Source of the DNA: Endomicrobiia bacterium
Lineage (GTDB): Bacteria; Elusimicrobiota; Endomicrobiia; Endomicrobiales; Endomicrobiaceae
Reading direction: 5' to 3'
Assembly: GCA_025998475.1 (NCBI GenBank)
Contig: BNVZ01000064.1
Coordinates: 1 to 7,019 of the forward strand
DNA: 7,019 nt
Numbering within the stretch: the first letter of the stretch is position 1; the number at the start of each line of letters is the position of its first letter. Below the pieces are notes generated by a model that ran no database searches, was not told where the DNA came from, and saw only the letters and a program-made list of their open reading frames with translations. Shown in pieces: positions 1-7,019 of this stretch. The position numbers were made by a program, and so were the translations under genes.

Positions 1-84
1 TCTGCAAGTGCCTGTGGATATGTTATCAATCAAAACTAGTTTTTTTAAAACGGCAAACCACATATTACAGGCTATTAATTTCAT
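1..84 (-). CDS. Possible start of a divergent gene, truncated by window edge
   Basis: On the minus strand an ATG at 84-82 opens a frame of 28 codons that is still open at the left edge of the window. It is preceded by AAGGA (92-88), only 3 bases before the ATG, which is shorter than ideal. A possible promoter lies further upstream on the same strand: TATAAA (122-117) and TTGATT (146-141) with an 18-base spacer. The predicted start (MKLIACNMWF) matches no family I recognise. A 28-codon open frame in AT-rich DNA can easily arise by chance, so this is a weak call. It is recorded only because the frame is not closed inside the window. Confidence 0.15.
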   Translation of the reverse strand, partial: MKLIACNMWFAVLKKLVLIDNISTGTCR

Positions 85-200
85 CTTTCCTTAAACATGT
101 ATAAATGCAAACCCTTTTTATAGCGTTTGCTTAAGTTTAAAATCAATATAGTCCGAGAAGTTTTTTTATGTGTTTGTCGCGGGGGATTTAGTAGTGATAG
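1..200. other. Upstream intergenic region, no recognisable gene
   Basis: None of the three forward frames gives a recognisable protein end; in particular there is no C-terminus resembling ribosomal protein L7/L12 (RplL), the usual upstream neighbour of rpoB. The stretch is AT-rich, with T runs at 40-46 and 161-167 and one G run at 181-185. It contains a perfect but AT-rich 12-base palindrome at 32-43 and a weak inverted repeat (GCAAAC at 107-112, GTTTGC at 125-130). Neither looks like a convincing terminator. A minus-strand open frame from 84 to 1 with a possible promoter is treated separately. The sequence alone cannot tell whether the gene to the left runs toward or away from rpoB. Confidence 0.6.
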
Positions 201-228
201 TTGACAAATAATATTCATTGTGTATAAT
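201..228 (+). promoter_or_regulatory. Sigma-70-type promoter of rpoBC
   Basis: The -35 hexamer TTGACA (201-206) and -10 hexamer TATAAT (223-228) both match the housekeeping sigma consensus exactly, separated by 16 bases. Transcription would start near 234-236, leaving a leader of about 44 bases before the rpoB ATG. A TG lies directly before the -10 hexamer but is one base off the extended -10 register. The DNA just upstream contains a G run and does not look like an AT-rich UP element. Two exact hexamers at near-optimal spacing directly before rpoB suggest that rpoBC has its own strong promoter, whatever read-through arrives from upstream. Confidence 0.85.
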
Positions 229-265
229 GAGTGCTCGCTTCGTATATAAAATAAAGGGCAGGTAC

Positions 266-269
266 AGGT
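266..269 (+). promoter_or_regulatory. Weak ribosome binding site of rpoB
   Basis: AGGT at 266-269 lies 9 bases before the ATG at 279 and is the best Shine-Dalgarno candidate. A second AGGT at 260-263 forms a short direct repeat with it but is 15 bases away. There is no full AGGAGG. The match is weak, but the start itself is secure because the protein N-terminus aligns with other RpoB proteins from there. Confidence 0.5.
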
Positions 270-278
270 TAAAATATA

Positions 279-3200
279 ATGGACAAAGTTAACTTTGGGA
301 AAATTGGGTCTCCTATAGATCCGCCGCTTCTTTTGAAGATGCAAAAAGATTCTTTTGCCGAGTTTTTGCAACGGGATGTTGATCCCGAAAAAAGAAGGTT
401 TCAGGGACTAGAAGGCGCTTTTAGGGATATATTTCCTCTAACAAATTCTGACGAGAGTTTGATTTTGGAATATGTTTCTTATTCCTTTGATAAGCCAAAA
501 TATTCTATTGAAGAGTCTATTGCCAGAGATGCTACCTACGCTCTTCCTTTAAAAGTCAAATTGAGACTTATACACAAGAGAGAAGACGGTAAAGAAAAAG
601 AACTTTCTGAACAGGAAGTGTATTTTGGTGATATTCCTATAATGACTGATACAGCTACGTTTATTGTGAATGGAGCTGAACGCGTTGTCGTGAGCCAGAT
701 TCATCGTTCTCCTGGAATAATTTTTGAAGAAGATGAAGAAAAAAGAGTTACCATTTCGGGTAGGCCTTTATACTTTGCAAGGGTGATTCCCTACAGAGGG
801 GCATGGGTTGAATTTGAATTTGACCAAAACGATATTGTGTATGCAAGAATTAATCGCAAAAGAAAGATATTTGTGACAACTTTTTTGCGCGCGTTGGGTT
901 TTGAAAGTGATGAAGAAATTTTAAATCTTTTTAAAGAAGTTAAGGAGGTGTCGCTAGATGATATTTTAGCATCTCCTATAGTGTATCTTGCAGAAGATGT
1001 TTATGATAAAAATACTGGTGAAATTATTGCTGATTCATGGGAAGAATTAAAAGAAGATTTAGTAAAAAAACTTCAAGCAAAGGGTGTTACTACTGTATCT
1101 GTTCTAAAAGATACTTCTATTTTTTTGACATTAAAAAAAGATACTATAAAGACTCAAAAAGAAGCTGTTAACTATATATATAAAGTTCTAAAAACCCAAG
1201 AATTTATTGTGCAGGAAAGAGCACAGGTATTTTTGGAAGAACTTCTTCTCAGATCTGTAAGAAGATACGATTTGACAACTATTGGAAGATATAAAATATT
1301 TAACAAGTTGCATCCTGTCTTTAAATATTATGAGAAGAATTTTAATCTGCCTGTCCCTTCAGATACTAAGAGAACTTTAACAAAAGAAGACGTGGTAGTT
1401 ACTCTTAAGTATTTATTAATGCTTTATAACGGCGATAATGAGTTTACTGAAGAAGGTGAAACTATAAAAATAGGTTTGGATGATATTGATCATCTGGGAA
1501 ACAGGCGTGTAAGATCTGTCGGAGAATTATTGGAAAATCAGATTAGGGTCGGGCTTGTTCAAATGGCAAGATTTGTAAAAGAACATATGAGCAATCAGGA
1601 TAAAGATAATGTTACACCGAGATCTCTTACAAATATTACCCAGTTTGTATTGCAAATAAGAAAGTTTTTTGGAACTTCGCAGCTTTCTCAATTTATGGAT
1701 CAGATAAATCCCTTGGCCGAACTTACTCACAAGAGAAGATTATCGGCCCTAGGGCCTGGCGGATTGAACAGAAAAAGAGCAGGTTTTGAAGTTAGAGATG
1801 TTCATCATACCCACTACGGCAGAATTTGTCCTATTGAAACTCCGGAAGGTCCAAACATAGGCTTGATAACATCTCTCGCTGCTTTTGCAAGAATAAATTC
1901 TTACGGTTTAGTGGAAACTCCGTATAGAAAAGTAGAAAACGGCAGAGCAACAAATAAAATTGAATATCTAACCGCAGATAAAGAAGATGAATTCTTTGTA
2001 GCGCAAGCAAATACTCCTTTGGATAGTAAAGGAAATATTGTTTCCGATTCAGTTCAGGGACGTAAGTGGGATGATTTTTTGTTTCAGCCTCCCGCCAAGG
2101 TTGATTATATGGATATTTCTCCAATGCAAGTGATATCTATTTCAGCCGCGTTGATTCCTTTTTTGGAACATGACGACGCTAACCGTGCTTTGATGGGCTG
2201 CAATATGCAACGTCAAGGAGTTCCTTTGTTGGTAGCGGAACCTCCTCTGGTTGCAACTGGTATCGAGGAAAAAGTAGCGAGAGATTCCGGTGTAGTTGTG
2301 ATTGCAGAATCGGATGGCGAAGTGGTTTCTGTTTCTTCTAATGAAATAATGATTTATTCAAAGTCAAATGAAATAGAAGTATATAATTTAAGAAAATATG
2401 CGCGCTCTAACCAGGATACATGTATCGATCAGAAACCTTTGGTGGTTTCAGGAGAGAGTGTTGAAAAAGGTCAGATAATAGCGGATGGTCCGGCAACAAG
2501 CCATGGACAACTTGCTTTAGGACAAAACCTTCTTGTAGCGTACATGACTTGGGACGGATATAACTTCGAAGATGCAATGTTGTTGTCAGAAAAATTAATA
2601 CAAGATGATAAATTTACTTCAGTCCATATAAGGGAATTCGAAACTGAAGCCAGAGAAGCTAAGGGTCGTTCTGAAGAAATAACAAAAGATCTCCCAAATG
2701 TCGGTTCTGAAGATTTATTGAATCTTGATGAAGACGGAATAGTCAAAGTTGGGTCAATGGTTCGAGGAGGCGATATTCTTGTAGGAAAAACAACTCCTAA
2801 AGGCGAACAGCAGACAACCCCTGAAGAAAGACTCTTAAGAGTGTTGTTTGGTAAAAAAGCGGAAGATGTTCAGGATGCTTCTCTTAGAGTACAGCCGGGA
2901 GTATCCGGTAGGGTTATAGCCGTGAGAACTTTTATAAGGCTCGAAATGCTTACAGAAAAAGAGAAGAACAAAAGACTAGAAGAAATGCGTGAAGTTTATG
3001 AAGCTGCAAAAGCTAAACTGCGTAAAGATAAAAAAAATCAGATTGTATTGGCTGAAAAATCTGATATAGAAAAAATCAGGTCTCTTTATACATCAAAAGA
3101 AGAGATATTGAAACATAATTATGAATCTGAAAAAGAGAAGTTTAAGAAAGGTGATGATTTGCCTGTTGCTGTAAATAAGTGCGTAAAAGTTTACATTGCG

Positions 3201-4046
3201 GCTAAGATCAAAGTCCAGGTTGGAGATAAGCTCGCAGGCAGACACGGCAATAAGGGTATTGTAGCAAGAATACTTCCCGTAGAGGATATGCCGAGACTTT
3301 CTGATGGAACGCCTATTGACTGCGTTCTCTCTCCTCTGTCAATTCCTTCTCGTATGAATGTAGGTCAGCTTCTTGAAATTATGTTGGGCTGGGCAGGAAA
3401 AGAGCTGGGATTACAAATGATTACGCCCGTTTTTGATAGTGCAAACGAAGAACAGATAAAAGATTATGTTGAAAAAGCAAAAGAAAAATTGTTAGGCGAA
3501 AAGAAAAAAATGTTGGTTGCACGTGGATTAAAAGGCAAAGAACTCGAAATGTCTTTAAGTAAATTTGCAGAAAGTCTTCCTACAAATGATTGTAGAGTTA
3601 CTCTCTATGATGGAAGAACTGGCGAGCCGTTTATGGAAAAAATAACTATTGGCGTCATGTATGTTATGAAGCTTAACCATCTTGTAGAAGATAAAATGCA
3701 CGCTAGATCCACAGGACCTTATTCGCTTATTACTCGCCAACCTTTGGGCGGAAAAGCCCAATTTGGAGGACAGAGATTTGGAGAAATGGAAGTGTGGGCT
3801 ATTGAAGGTTATGGAGCGGCTCATATACTGCAGGAATTTTTAACAGTAAAGTCAGACGATGTTGACGGAAGAGTCAAGATGTATGATTCAATTGTCAGGG
3901 GTGAGTCGATATCCGAACCTGGCGTTCCTGAATCGTTTAAAGTTTTAGTAAATGAGCTTAGAGCTTTAGGCCTTAATGTTGAACTTCTAAACGAAGAGCA
4001 GGATGACCAAGAAAAAACGGAAGGTATTAATAAAAATAATGGCTAA
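279..4046 (+). CDS. rpoB: DNA-directed RNA polymerase subunit beta
   Basis: This is the complete beta subunit, 1255 residues, one of the two large subunits forming the polymerase active centre and main channel in the cytoplasm. The N-terminal part carries the protrusion and lobe, including the conserved [15 protein letters not shown] block. A lobe insertion is shorter than in E. coli, so residues downstream are offset by 42 from E. coli numbering. The rifampicin region spans residues 465-491, followed by TPEGPNIGL with E523 (E. coli E565). W758-D765 includes the E764/D765 pair (E. coli E813/D814). The flap follows, then a short charged helical insertion at about 888-957. The [12 protein letters not shown] block supplies K984 and K992 (E. 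coli K1065 and K1073), which contact the RNA 3' end and nucleotide. The C-terminal [18 protein letters not shown] block packs on beta-prime. No frameshift or missing key residue is seen. It is first in an operon with rpoC, and its last 8 bases overlap the rpoC start. Confidence 0.99.
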   Translation: MDKVNFGKIGSPIDPPLLLKMQKDSFAEFLQRDVDPEKRRFQGLEGAFRDIFPLTNSDESLILEYVSYSFDKPKYSIEESIARDATYALPLKVKLRLIHKREDGKEKELSEQEVYFGDIPIMTDTATFIVNGAERVVVSQIHRSPGIIFEEDEEKRVTISGRPLYFARVIPYRGAWVEFEFDQNDIVYARINRKRKIFVTTFLRALGFESDEEILNLFKEVKEVSLDDILASPIVYLAEDVYDKNTGEIIADSWEELKEDLVKKLQAKGVTTVSVLKDTSIFLTLKKDTIKTQKEAVNYIYKVLKTQEFIVQERAQVFLEELLLRSVRRYDLTTIGRYKIFNKLHPVFKYYEKNFNLPVPSDTKRTLTKEDVVVTLKYLLMLYNGDNEFTEEGETIKIGLDDIDHLGNRRVRSVGELLENQIRVGLVQMARFVKEHMSNQDKDNVTPRSLTNITQFVLQIRKFFGTSQLSQFMDQINPLAELTHKRRLSALGPGGLNRKRAGFEVRDVHHTHYGRICPIETPEGPNIGLITSLAAFARINSYGLVETPYRKVENGRATNKIEYLTADKEDEFFVAQANTPLDSKGNIVSDSVQGRKWDDFLFQPPAKVDYMDISPMQVISISAALIPFLEHDDANRALMGCNMQRQGVPLLVAEPPLVATGIEEKVARDSGVVVIAESDGEVVSVSSNEIMIYSKSNEIEVYNLRKYARSNQDTCIDQKPLVVSGESVEKGQIIADGPATSHGQLALGQNLLVAYMTWDGYNFEDAMLLSEKLIQDDKFTSVHIREFETEAREAKGRSEEITKDLPNVGSEDLLNLDEDGIVKVGSMVRGGDILVGKTTPKGEQQTTPEERLLRVLFGKKAEDVQDASLRVQPGVSGRVIAVRTFIRLEMLTEKEKNKRLEEMREVYEAAKAKLRKDKKNQIVLAEKSDIEKIRSLYTSKEEILKHNYESEKEKFKKGDDLPVAVNKCVKVYIAAKIKVQVGDKLAGRHGNKGIVARILPVEDMPRLSDGTPIDCVLSPLSIPSRMNVGQLLEIMLGWAGKELGLQMITPVFDSANEEQIKDYVEKAKEKLLGEKKKMLVARGLKGKELEMSLSKFAESLPTNDCRVTLYDGRTGEPFMEKITIGVMYVMKLNHLVEDKMHARSTGPYSLITRQPLGGKAQFGGQRFGEMEVWAIEGYGAAHILQEFLTVKSDDVDGRVKMYDSIVRGESISEPGVPESFKVLVNELRALGLNVELLNEEQDDQEKTEGINKNNG
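1671..1751 (+). other. Rifampicin-binding region of RpoB
   Basis: Residues 465-491 correspond to E. coli 507-533. The positions most often changed in resistant mutants carry the sensitive-type residues: Q471 (E. coli Q513), D474 (D516), H484 (H526), R487 (R529), S489 (S531) and L491 (L533). I476 replaces E. coli N518, a position that varies between phyla in sensitive bacteria. The natural resistance change seen in spirochaetes, Asn at the 531 position, is absent. From this I infer an intrinsically rifampicin-sensitive enzyme. Confidence 0.9.
2940..3149 (+). other. Short charged helical insertion in RpoB
   Basis: Residues about 888-957 lie between the end of the flap (VRTFIR) and the conserved [17 protein letters not shown] block. 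They are dominated by Lys, Glu, Leu and Ala in a helical, coiled-coil-like pattern. E. coli has a longer insertion of about 100 residues here (dispensable region II), while Firmicutes such as Bacillus have only a few residues. The segment looks like an intermediate-length version. Boundaries are estimated by eye against remembered sequences. Confidence 0.7.
4019..4025 (+). promoter_or_regulatory. Probable ribosome binding site of rpoC
   Basis: GGAAGGT lies inside the end of rpoB, 13 bases before the rpoC ATG at 4039. The spacing is longer than usual. Because the two genes overlap by 8 bases, translation of rpoC is probably helped by ribosomes finishing rpoB. Confidence 0.45.
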
Positions 4047-7019
4047 AATAAACTTTCAAACTCAAAAGAAAAAGGTAGACAGCAACCCCAATTTTAAGAA
4101 TTTTAACGCTGTTAGAGTCGGTGTTGCAAGCCCTGAACAGATACAAGCTTGGTCTAAAGGTGAAGTTAAAAAGCCAGAGACAATCAATTATAGAACATTT
4201 AAACCGGAAAGAGACGGTTTGTTCTGTGATAGAATTTTTGGTCCTACGAAAGATTGGGAATGCCATTGCGGGAAATATAAATATATAAAACACAAAGGAA
4301 CTGTCTGCGATAGATGTGGTGTAGAAGTAACAGAATCTAAAGTAAGAAGAGAAAGATTCGGGCACATTAATCTTGCCGTTCCTGTAGCTCATTCGTGGTT
4401 TTTAAAAAAACCTCCTTCAAGAATCGGAATTCTTTTGAATATGAAAATTTCCGACTTGGAAAAGGTTGTTTATTATACAAAATACGTTGTAATCGAAAGT
4501 TTGAAAGATCGCGCAAATATCTCTTCTACTGTTGAAAAAGGCACACTTTTAAGGGAAGAAGATTTTGATTTGTTTAAGTATGGAATCGACAGTCCTGTAG
4601 TGAGAGAAGAGTTTAAGGGTATTTTGGACGGTATTGTTGCCGAAGAGATAGTTCTTGATTCTGATTGTACAAAGGCTTTCAAACAACTTAAAACATTGGT
4701 AAAAAATCAGGTGAGTTTAGTTGAGATGTCTGCTGATGAAGCTGCAAGAAGAATAGCTACAAATATTGAAAAAGGTGACACGTACTATAAGGTTTACTTT
4801 AAGCCTCATGCCGTATATTACTACGGCGCTTTAGATTCAGCAGCTCGCGGCGAAATAAAAAAAATTCTTTTTGAGAATTTTGAAAAAGACAAATCGGTTT
4901 CAATAACAGAACCTGATAAAAAAATTAGGGTAGAGTTTTTTGATATTGGAAAAGACAAAATTTATAATGAGCTGAGAAAAAATCCTGGGATTCTTAAAAA
5001 GTATGAAGGACAGTTAAGAATTGAGGTATCAAGAAATGACATTCCTTTTATAAAGTATTTTTCTAAACCTGAAAGCATTGTATTGCTTGAAGAAAGTGAT
5101 GTAAAAAATATTAGAAACGGATATGGCGATATTTTAAAAGTTGATATCGGTGCAGCCGCAATAAGAAAGCTTTTGTCAGAAATTAATTTGGAAGAAGATG
5201 CAGAAAATATTTATGCTGAAATTAAAAAAACAAAGTCAGAAGCAGAAAGAGCAAGACTTGTAAGAAAGCTTAGAGTTGTTGAAGGATTTTTAGATTCTAA
5301 GATAAAACCTGAGTGGATGATTCTTACTACCCTTCCTGTGATACCTCCGGATCTAAGACCTTTAGTTGCTTTAGACGGCGGAAGGTTTGCTACGTCCGAT
5401 TTAAACGATTTATACAGAAGAATAATTAATAGAAATAACAGGTTGCGTCACATTGAGCAGTTGAAAGCTCCTGCGGTTATGGTAAATAATGAAAAGAGAC
5501 TTTTGCAAGAAGCAGTCGATGCTTTGATAGATAATGATTCAAGAACAAGACCTGTAACCGGAGCCGGCAACAGACCGCTTAAGTCTTTATCCGACACCCT
5601 TAAAGGTAAACAGGGACGTTTCAGACAGAATTTGCTCGGAAAAAGGGTTGACTATTCAGGAAGAAGCGTTATTGTTGTAGGGCCTAACTTAAAATTGAAT
5701 CAGTGTGGGCTTCCAAAAGAAATGGCTTTGGAGCTTTTTAAGCCGTTTATTATAAGAGAATTAATAAAACATGAGAGTACAACGCTTAAATCAGCAAGAA
5801 AAATGCTTGAAAGAAACGATGCGAAAGTCTGGAATATACTCGAAAAAGTTACACGAAATCACCCCGTTCTTTTAAACAGAGCTCCAACATTGCATAGATT
5901 AGGTATTCAGGCCTTTGAACCCGTTTTGGTCGAAGGAAAATCAATACAGCTTCATCCTCTTACCTGCGCGGCTTTCAATGCGGACTTTGATGGGGACCAA
6001 ATGGCAGTCCATTTACCTATGTCTCTTGAAGCTCAACTTGAAGCAAAAGTGTTGATGATGGCTACAAGAAATATTCTCTCGCCTGCTTCAGGAAAACCTA
6101 TTGCTGTTCCTTCGCAGGATATGGTTTTGGGTAGTTGCTATCTTACAAAAGAGAAGATAGGCGTTCCTGGTGAAGGTAAGATTTTTTCATCGGTAAGTGA
6201 AGTTATAAGTGCTTATCAGTCTAAGAAAGTAGATTTGCAAGCAAAAATTAAAGTTGCGGGTATCACAAATATAAGAGACGAAAAACTAAAGGAAAATGAA
6301 CAATTAGATGTTACAAAGTGGAAAAGTTATAAATCTGAAGACGACAAAGAAATTATTAATTATACTACCGTTGGAAGAGTTATATTCAACGAGCAGCTTC
6401 CTAAAAACGATGACGGTTCTTATGTTTTTGGGTATCAAAATAAGAGTATGACAAAGAAAGAACTTGGCAATCTTGTCGACAGATGTTATAAAGAACTTGG
6501 TCAATATAGAACTGTAGTTCTTTTAGACGAAATAAAGAAGATGGGTTACAAGTATGCAACTCTTGCAGGGGTTTCTATATCTGTAGACGAAATGAAAATT
6601 CCACCTAAAAAAGAGAAGATGGTAAAAGAAGCAAAATTAAAAATTAAAGAAATTGAAAAACAAGCAAGACTTGGATTGATAACAGAATCAGAACGTTACA
6701 ATAAAATCATCGATATTTGGACAAAAGTCACTGACGAAGTTGCGGATATTATGTTTGATGAAATGAGAAAAGAAGAAATAGAAAGTTATAAATGTGGCAA
6801 AAATCGTTTCAACTCGATATTTATGATGGCAGATTCTGGTGCTAGAAGTTCAAGACAGCAGGTAAGGCAGCTTGCAGGTATGCGCGGACTTATGGCAAAA
6901 CCTCAGAAGAAGCTTACCGGCGGTATTGGTGAAATTATTGAAACTCCTATTACTTCAAATTTTAGGGAAGGTCTTACTGTGTTGGAATACTTTATTTCAA
7001 CTCACGGAGGACGTAAAGG
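4039..7019 (+). CDS. rpoC: DNA-directed RNA polymerase subunit beta-prime, 3' truncated by window
   Basis: The frame is open from ATG 4039 to the right edge (993 codons plus 2 bases), with no internal stop. The zinc-binding domain uses C75, C77, C90 and C93. The clamp region follows ([20 protein letters not shown]), then an insertion at about residues 184-369. Next come the [20 protein letters not shown] block, the clamp helices that dock sigma (about 455-500), the switch-2 region (about 522-544) and the catalytic motif NADFDGDQM at 647-655, whose D649, D651 and D653 hold the active-site magnesium. The catalytic motif sits 189 residues later than in E. coli because of the insertion. The secondary-channel region and F-loop follow, and the bridge helix begins just before the edge (ISTHGGRK). 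The trigger loop, second zinc site and C-terminus lie outside. ATG 4039 overlaps rpoB by 8 bases and gives an N-terminus typical of the family. This is the cytoplasmic catalytic partner of RpoB, co-transcribed with it. Confidence 0.98.
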   Translation, partial: MAKINFQTQKKKVDSNPNFKNFNAVRVGVASPEQIQAWSKGEVKKPETINYRTFKPERDGLFCDRIFGPTKDWECHCGKYKYIKHKGTVCDRCGVEVTESKVRRERFGHINLAVPVAHSWFLKKPPSRIGILLNMKISDLEKVVYYTKYVVIESLKDRANISSTVEKGTLLREEDFDLFKYGIDSPVVREEFKGILDGIVAEEIVLDSDCTKAFKQLKTLVKNQVSLVEMSADEAARRIATNIEKGDTYYKVYFKPHAVYYYGALDSAARGEIKKILFENFEKDKSVSITEPDKKIRVEFFDIGKDKIYNELRKNPGILKKYEGQLRIEVSRNDIPFIKYFSKPESIVLLEESDVKNIRNGYGDILKVDIGAAAIRKLLSEINLEEDAENIYAEIKKTKSEAERARLVRKLRVVEGFLDSKIKPEWMILTTLPVIPPDLRPLVALDGGRFATSDLNDLYRRIINRNNRLRHIEQLKAPAVMVNNEKRLLQEAVDALIDNDSRTRPVTGAGNRPLKSLSDTLKGKQGRFRQNLLGKRVDYSGRSVIVVGPNLKLNQCGLPKEMALELFKPFIIRELIKHESTTLKSARKMLERNDAKVWNILEKVTRNHPVLLNRAPTLHRLGIQAFEPVLVEGKSIQLHPLTCAAFNADFDGDQMAVHLPMSLEAQLEAKVLMMATRNILSPASGKPIAVPSQDMVLGSCYLTKEKIGVPGEGKIFSSVSEVISAYQSKKVDLQAKIKVAGITNIRDEKLKENEQLDVTKWKSYKSEDDKEIINYTTVGRVIFNEQLPKNDDGSYVFGYQNKSMTKKELGNLVDRCYKELGQYRTVVLLDEIKKMGYKYATLAGVSISVDEMKIPPKKEKMVKEAKLKIKEIEKQARLGLITESERYNKIIDIWTKVTDEVADIMFDEMRKEEIESYKCGKNRFNSIFMMADSGARSSRQQVRQLAGMRGLMAKPQKKLTGGIGEIIETPITSNFREGLTVLEYFISTHGGRK
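4261..4317 (+). other. Zinc-binding domain cysteines of RpoC
   Basis: Residues 75-93 hold four cysteines in the pattern C-x-C-x12-C-x2-C (C75, C77, C90, C93), equivalent to E. coli C70, C72, C85 and C88. This small zinc domain lies near upstream DNA and the RNA exit channel. All four ligands are present, so the site should bind zinc. Confidence 0.95.
4588..5145 (+). other. Lineage-specific insertion of about 185 residues in RpoC
   Basis: Residues about 184-369 separate the conserved [13 protein letters not shown] segment from the conserved [14 protein letters not shown] segment. In E. coli and Bacillus these are joined by only a few residues. Thermus beta-prime carries its large N-terminal non-conserved domain (roughly 290 residues) at the same junction, right after an equivalent LLTDEEYRELRYG segment. 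The first third here looks alpha-helical, and the rest alternates short beta-like stretches ([29 protein letters not shown]) with charged helices. It may be a reduced or diverged form of that domain or a separate gain. Frame and codon use continue smoothly across it, so it is not a recent insertion or assembly artefact. Confidence 0.8.
5977..6003 (+). other. Catalytic aspartate motif of RpoC
   Basis: NADFDGDQM at residues 647-655 is the universal active-site motif of multisubunit RNA polymerases. D649, D651 and D653 (E. coli D460, D462, D464) chelate the catalytic magnesium ion. It is fully conserved here, so the enzyme is expected to be active. Confidence 0.98.
6904..6930 (+). other. Small insertion in the F-loop region of RpoC
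   Basis: After the conserved [10 protein letters not shown]. coli continues with DGS before IIETPI. Here residues 956-965 read [10 protein letters not shown] before IIETPI, about seven residues longer. This segment belongs to the F-loop, which touches the bridge helix and trigger loop during nucleotide addition. From memory, a comparable lengthening beginning with PQK occurs in Bacteroidetes. Confidence 0.7.

Noticed and set aside
13..21. DnaA-box-like sequence (TGTGGATAT, reverse of ATATCCACA)
   Set aside because: It has one mismatch to the consensus, is a single copy, and has no cluster of boxes, AT-rich unwinding repeats or dnaA/dnaN neighbours. A chance match is likely.
32..46. Palindrome AAAACTAGTTTT followed by T residues, as a possible terminator
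   Set aside because: The stem is almost all A-T pairs with no proper loop, so it would be too unstable for intrinsic termination.
107..130. Inverted repeat GCAAAC / GTTTGC with a 12-base loop, as a possible operator or hairpin
   Set aside because: Only six base pairs, with mismatches on both sides and no T run after it. It overlaps the doubtful minus-strand -10, but this is not enough to call an operator.
168..191. Tiny forward open frame of seven codons before the promoter
   Set aside because: It lies upstream of the rpoBC transcription start, has no ribosome binding site and is too short to judge.
81..371. Minus-strand open frame of 96 codons crossing the rpoB promoter and start
   Set aside because: It covers the promoter, leader and conserved rpoB N-terminus in antisense, has no recognisable domain, and has composition typical of a shadow frame.
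4027..4392. Minus-strand open frame of 121 codons over the start of rpoC
   Set aside because: It is antisense to the strongly conserved zinc-binding domain of RpoC, and its hydrophobic, Phe/Ser-rich translation is what the reverse of AT-rich coding DNA gives.

Overview
This window is a housekeeping locus: the rpoB-rpoC transcription unit, encoding the beta and beta-prime subunits of bacterial RNA polymerase. rpoB is complete (279-4046, 1255 residues). rpoC starts at 4039, overlaps the end of rpoB by 8 bases, and is cut by the right edge after 993 complete codons, just inside the bridge helix. Both genes are on the + strand and read through without stops or frameshifts. No mobile element, CRISPR array, RNA gene or accessory system is visible.

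Layout. Positions 1-200 hold no recognisable gene. A textbook sigma-70-type promoter (TTGACA, 16-base spacer, TATAAT) lies at 201-228, followed by a leader of about 44 bases with a weak AGGT ribosome binding site. rpoB and rpoC then fill the rest. The ribosomal protein genes rplJ and rplL, which often precede rpoB, do not reach into the 278 bases before rpoB. At the extreme left edge a short open frame on the minus strand (84 to 1) could be the start of a divergent gene, but support is thin.

Organism. The DNA is AT-rich, with A or T favoured at third codon positions and many runs of 6 to 8 A. The proteins are clearly bacterial and not a close match to Proteobacteria or Firmicutes. The beta subunit has a shortened lobe insertion and a short lysine/glutamate-rich helical insertion where Proteobacteria have a longer one. 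The beta-prime subunit has an insertion of roughly 185 residues at the site where Thermus carries its N-terminal non-conserved domain. My best guess, from memory of family sequences, is a low-GC member of the Elusimicrobiota (Endomicrobium-like) or a related deep lineage. This is inference and was not tested by search.

Function. The two products together form the catalytic core and main channel of RNA polymerase: the beta lobes, rifampicin pocket, flap and nucleotide-contacting lysines, and the beta-prime zinc-binding domain, clamp helices, catalytic aspartate triad and bridge helix. All key residues that can be checked are intact. The rifampicin pocket has the sensitive-type residues at the positions most often mutated. 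The points most worth a second look are the lineage-specific insertions, above all the one in beta-prime. I found no sign of a new biological system here.
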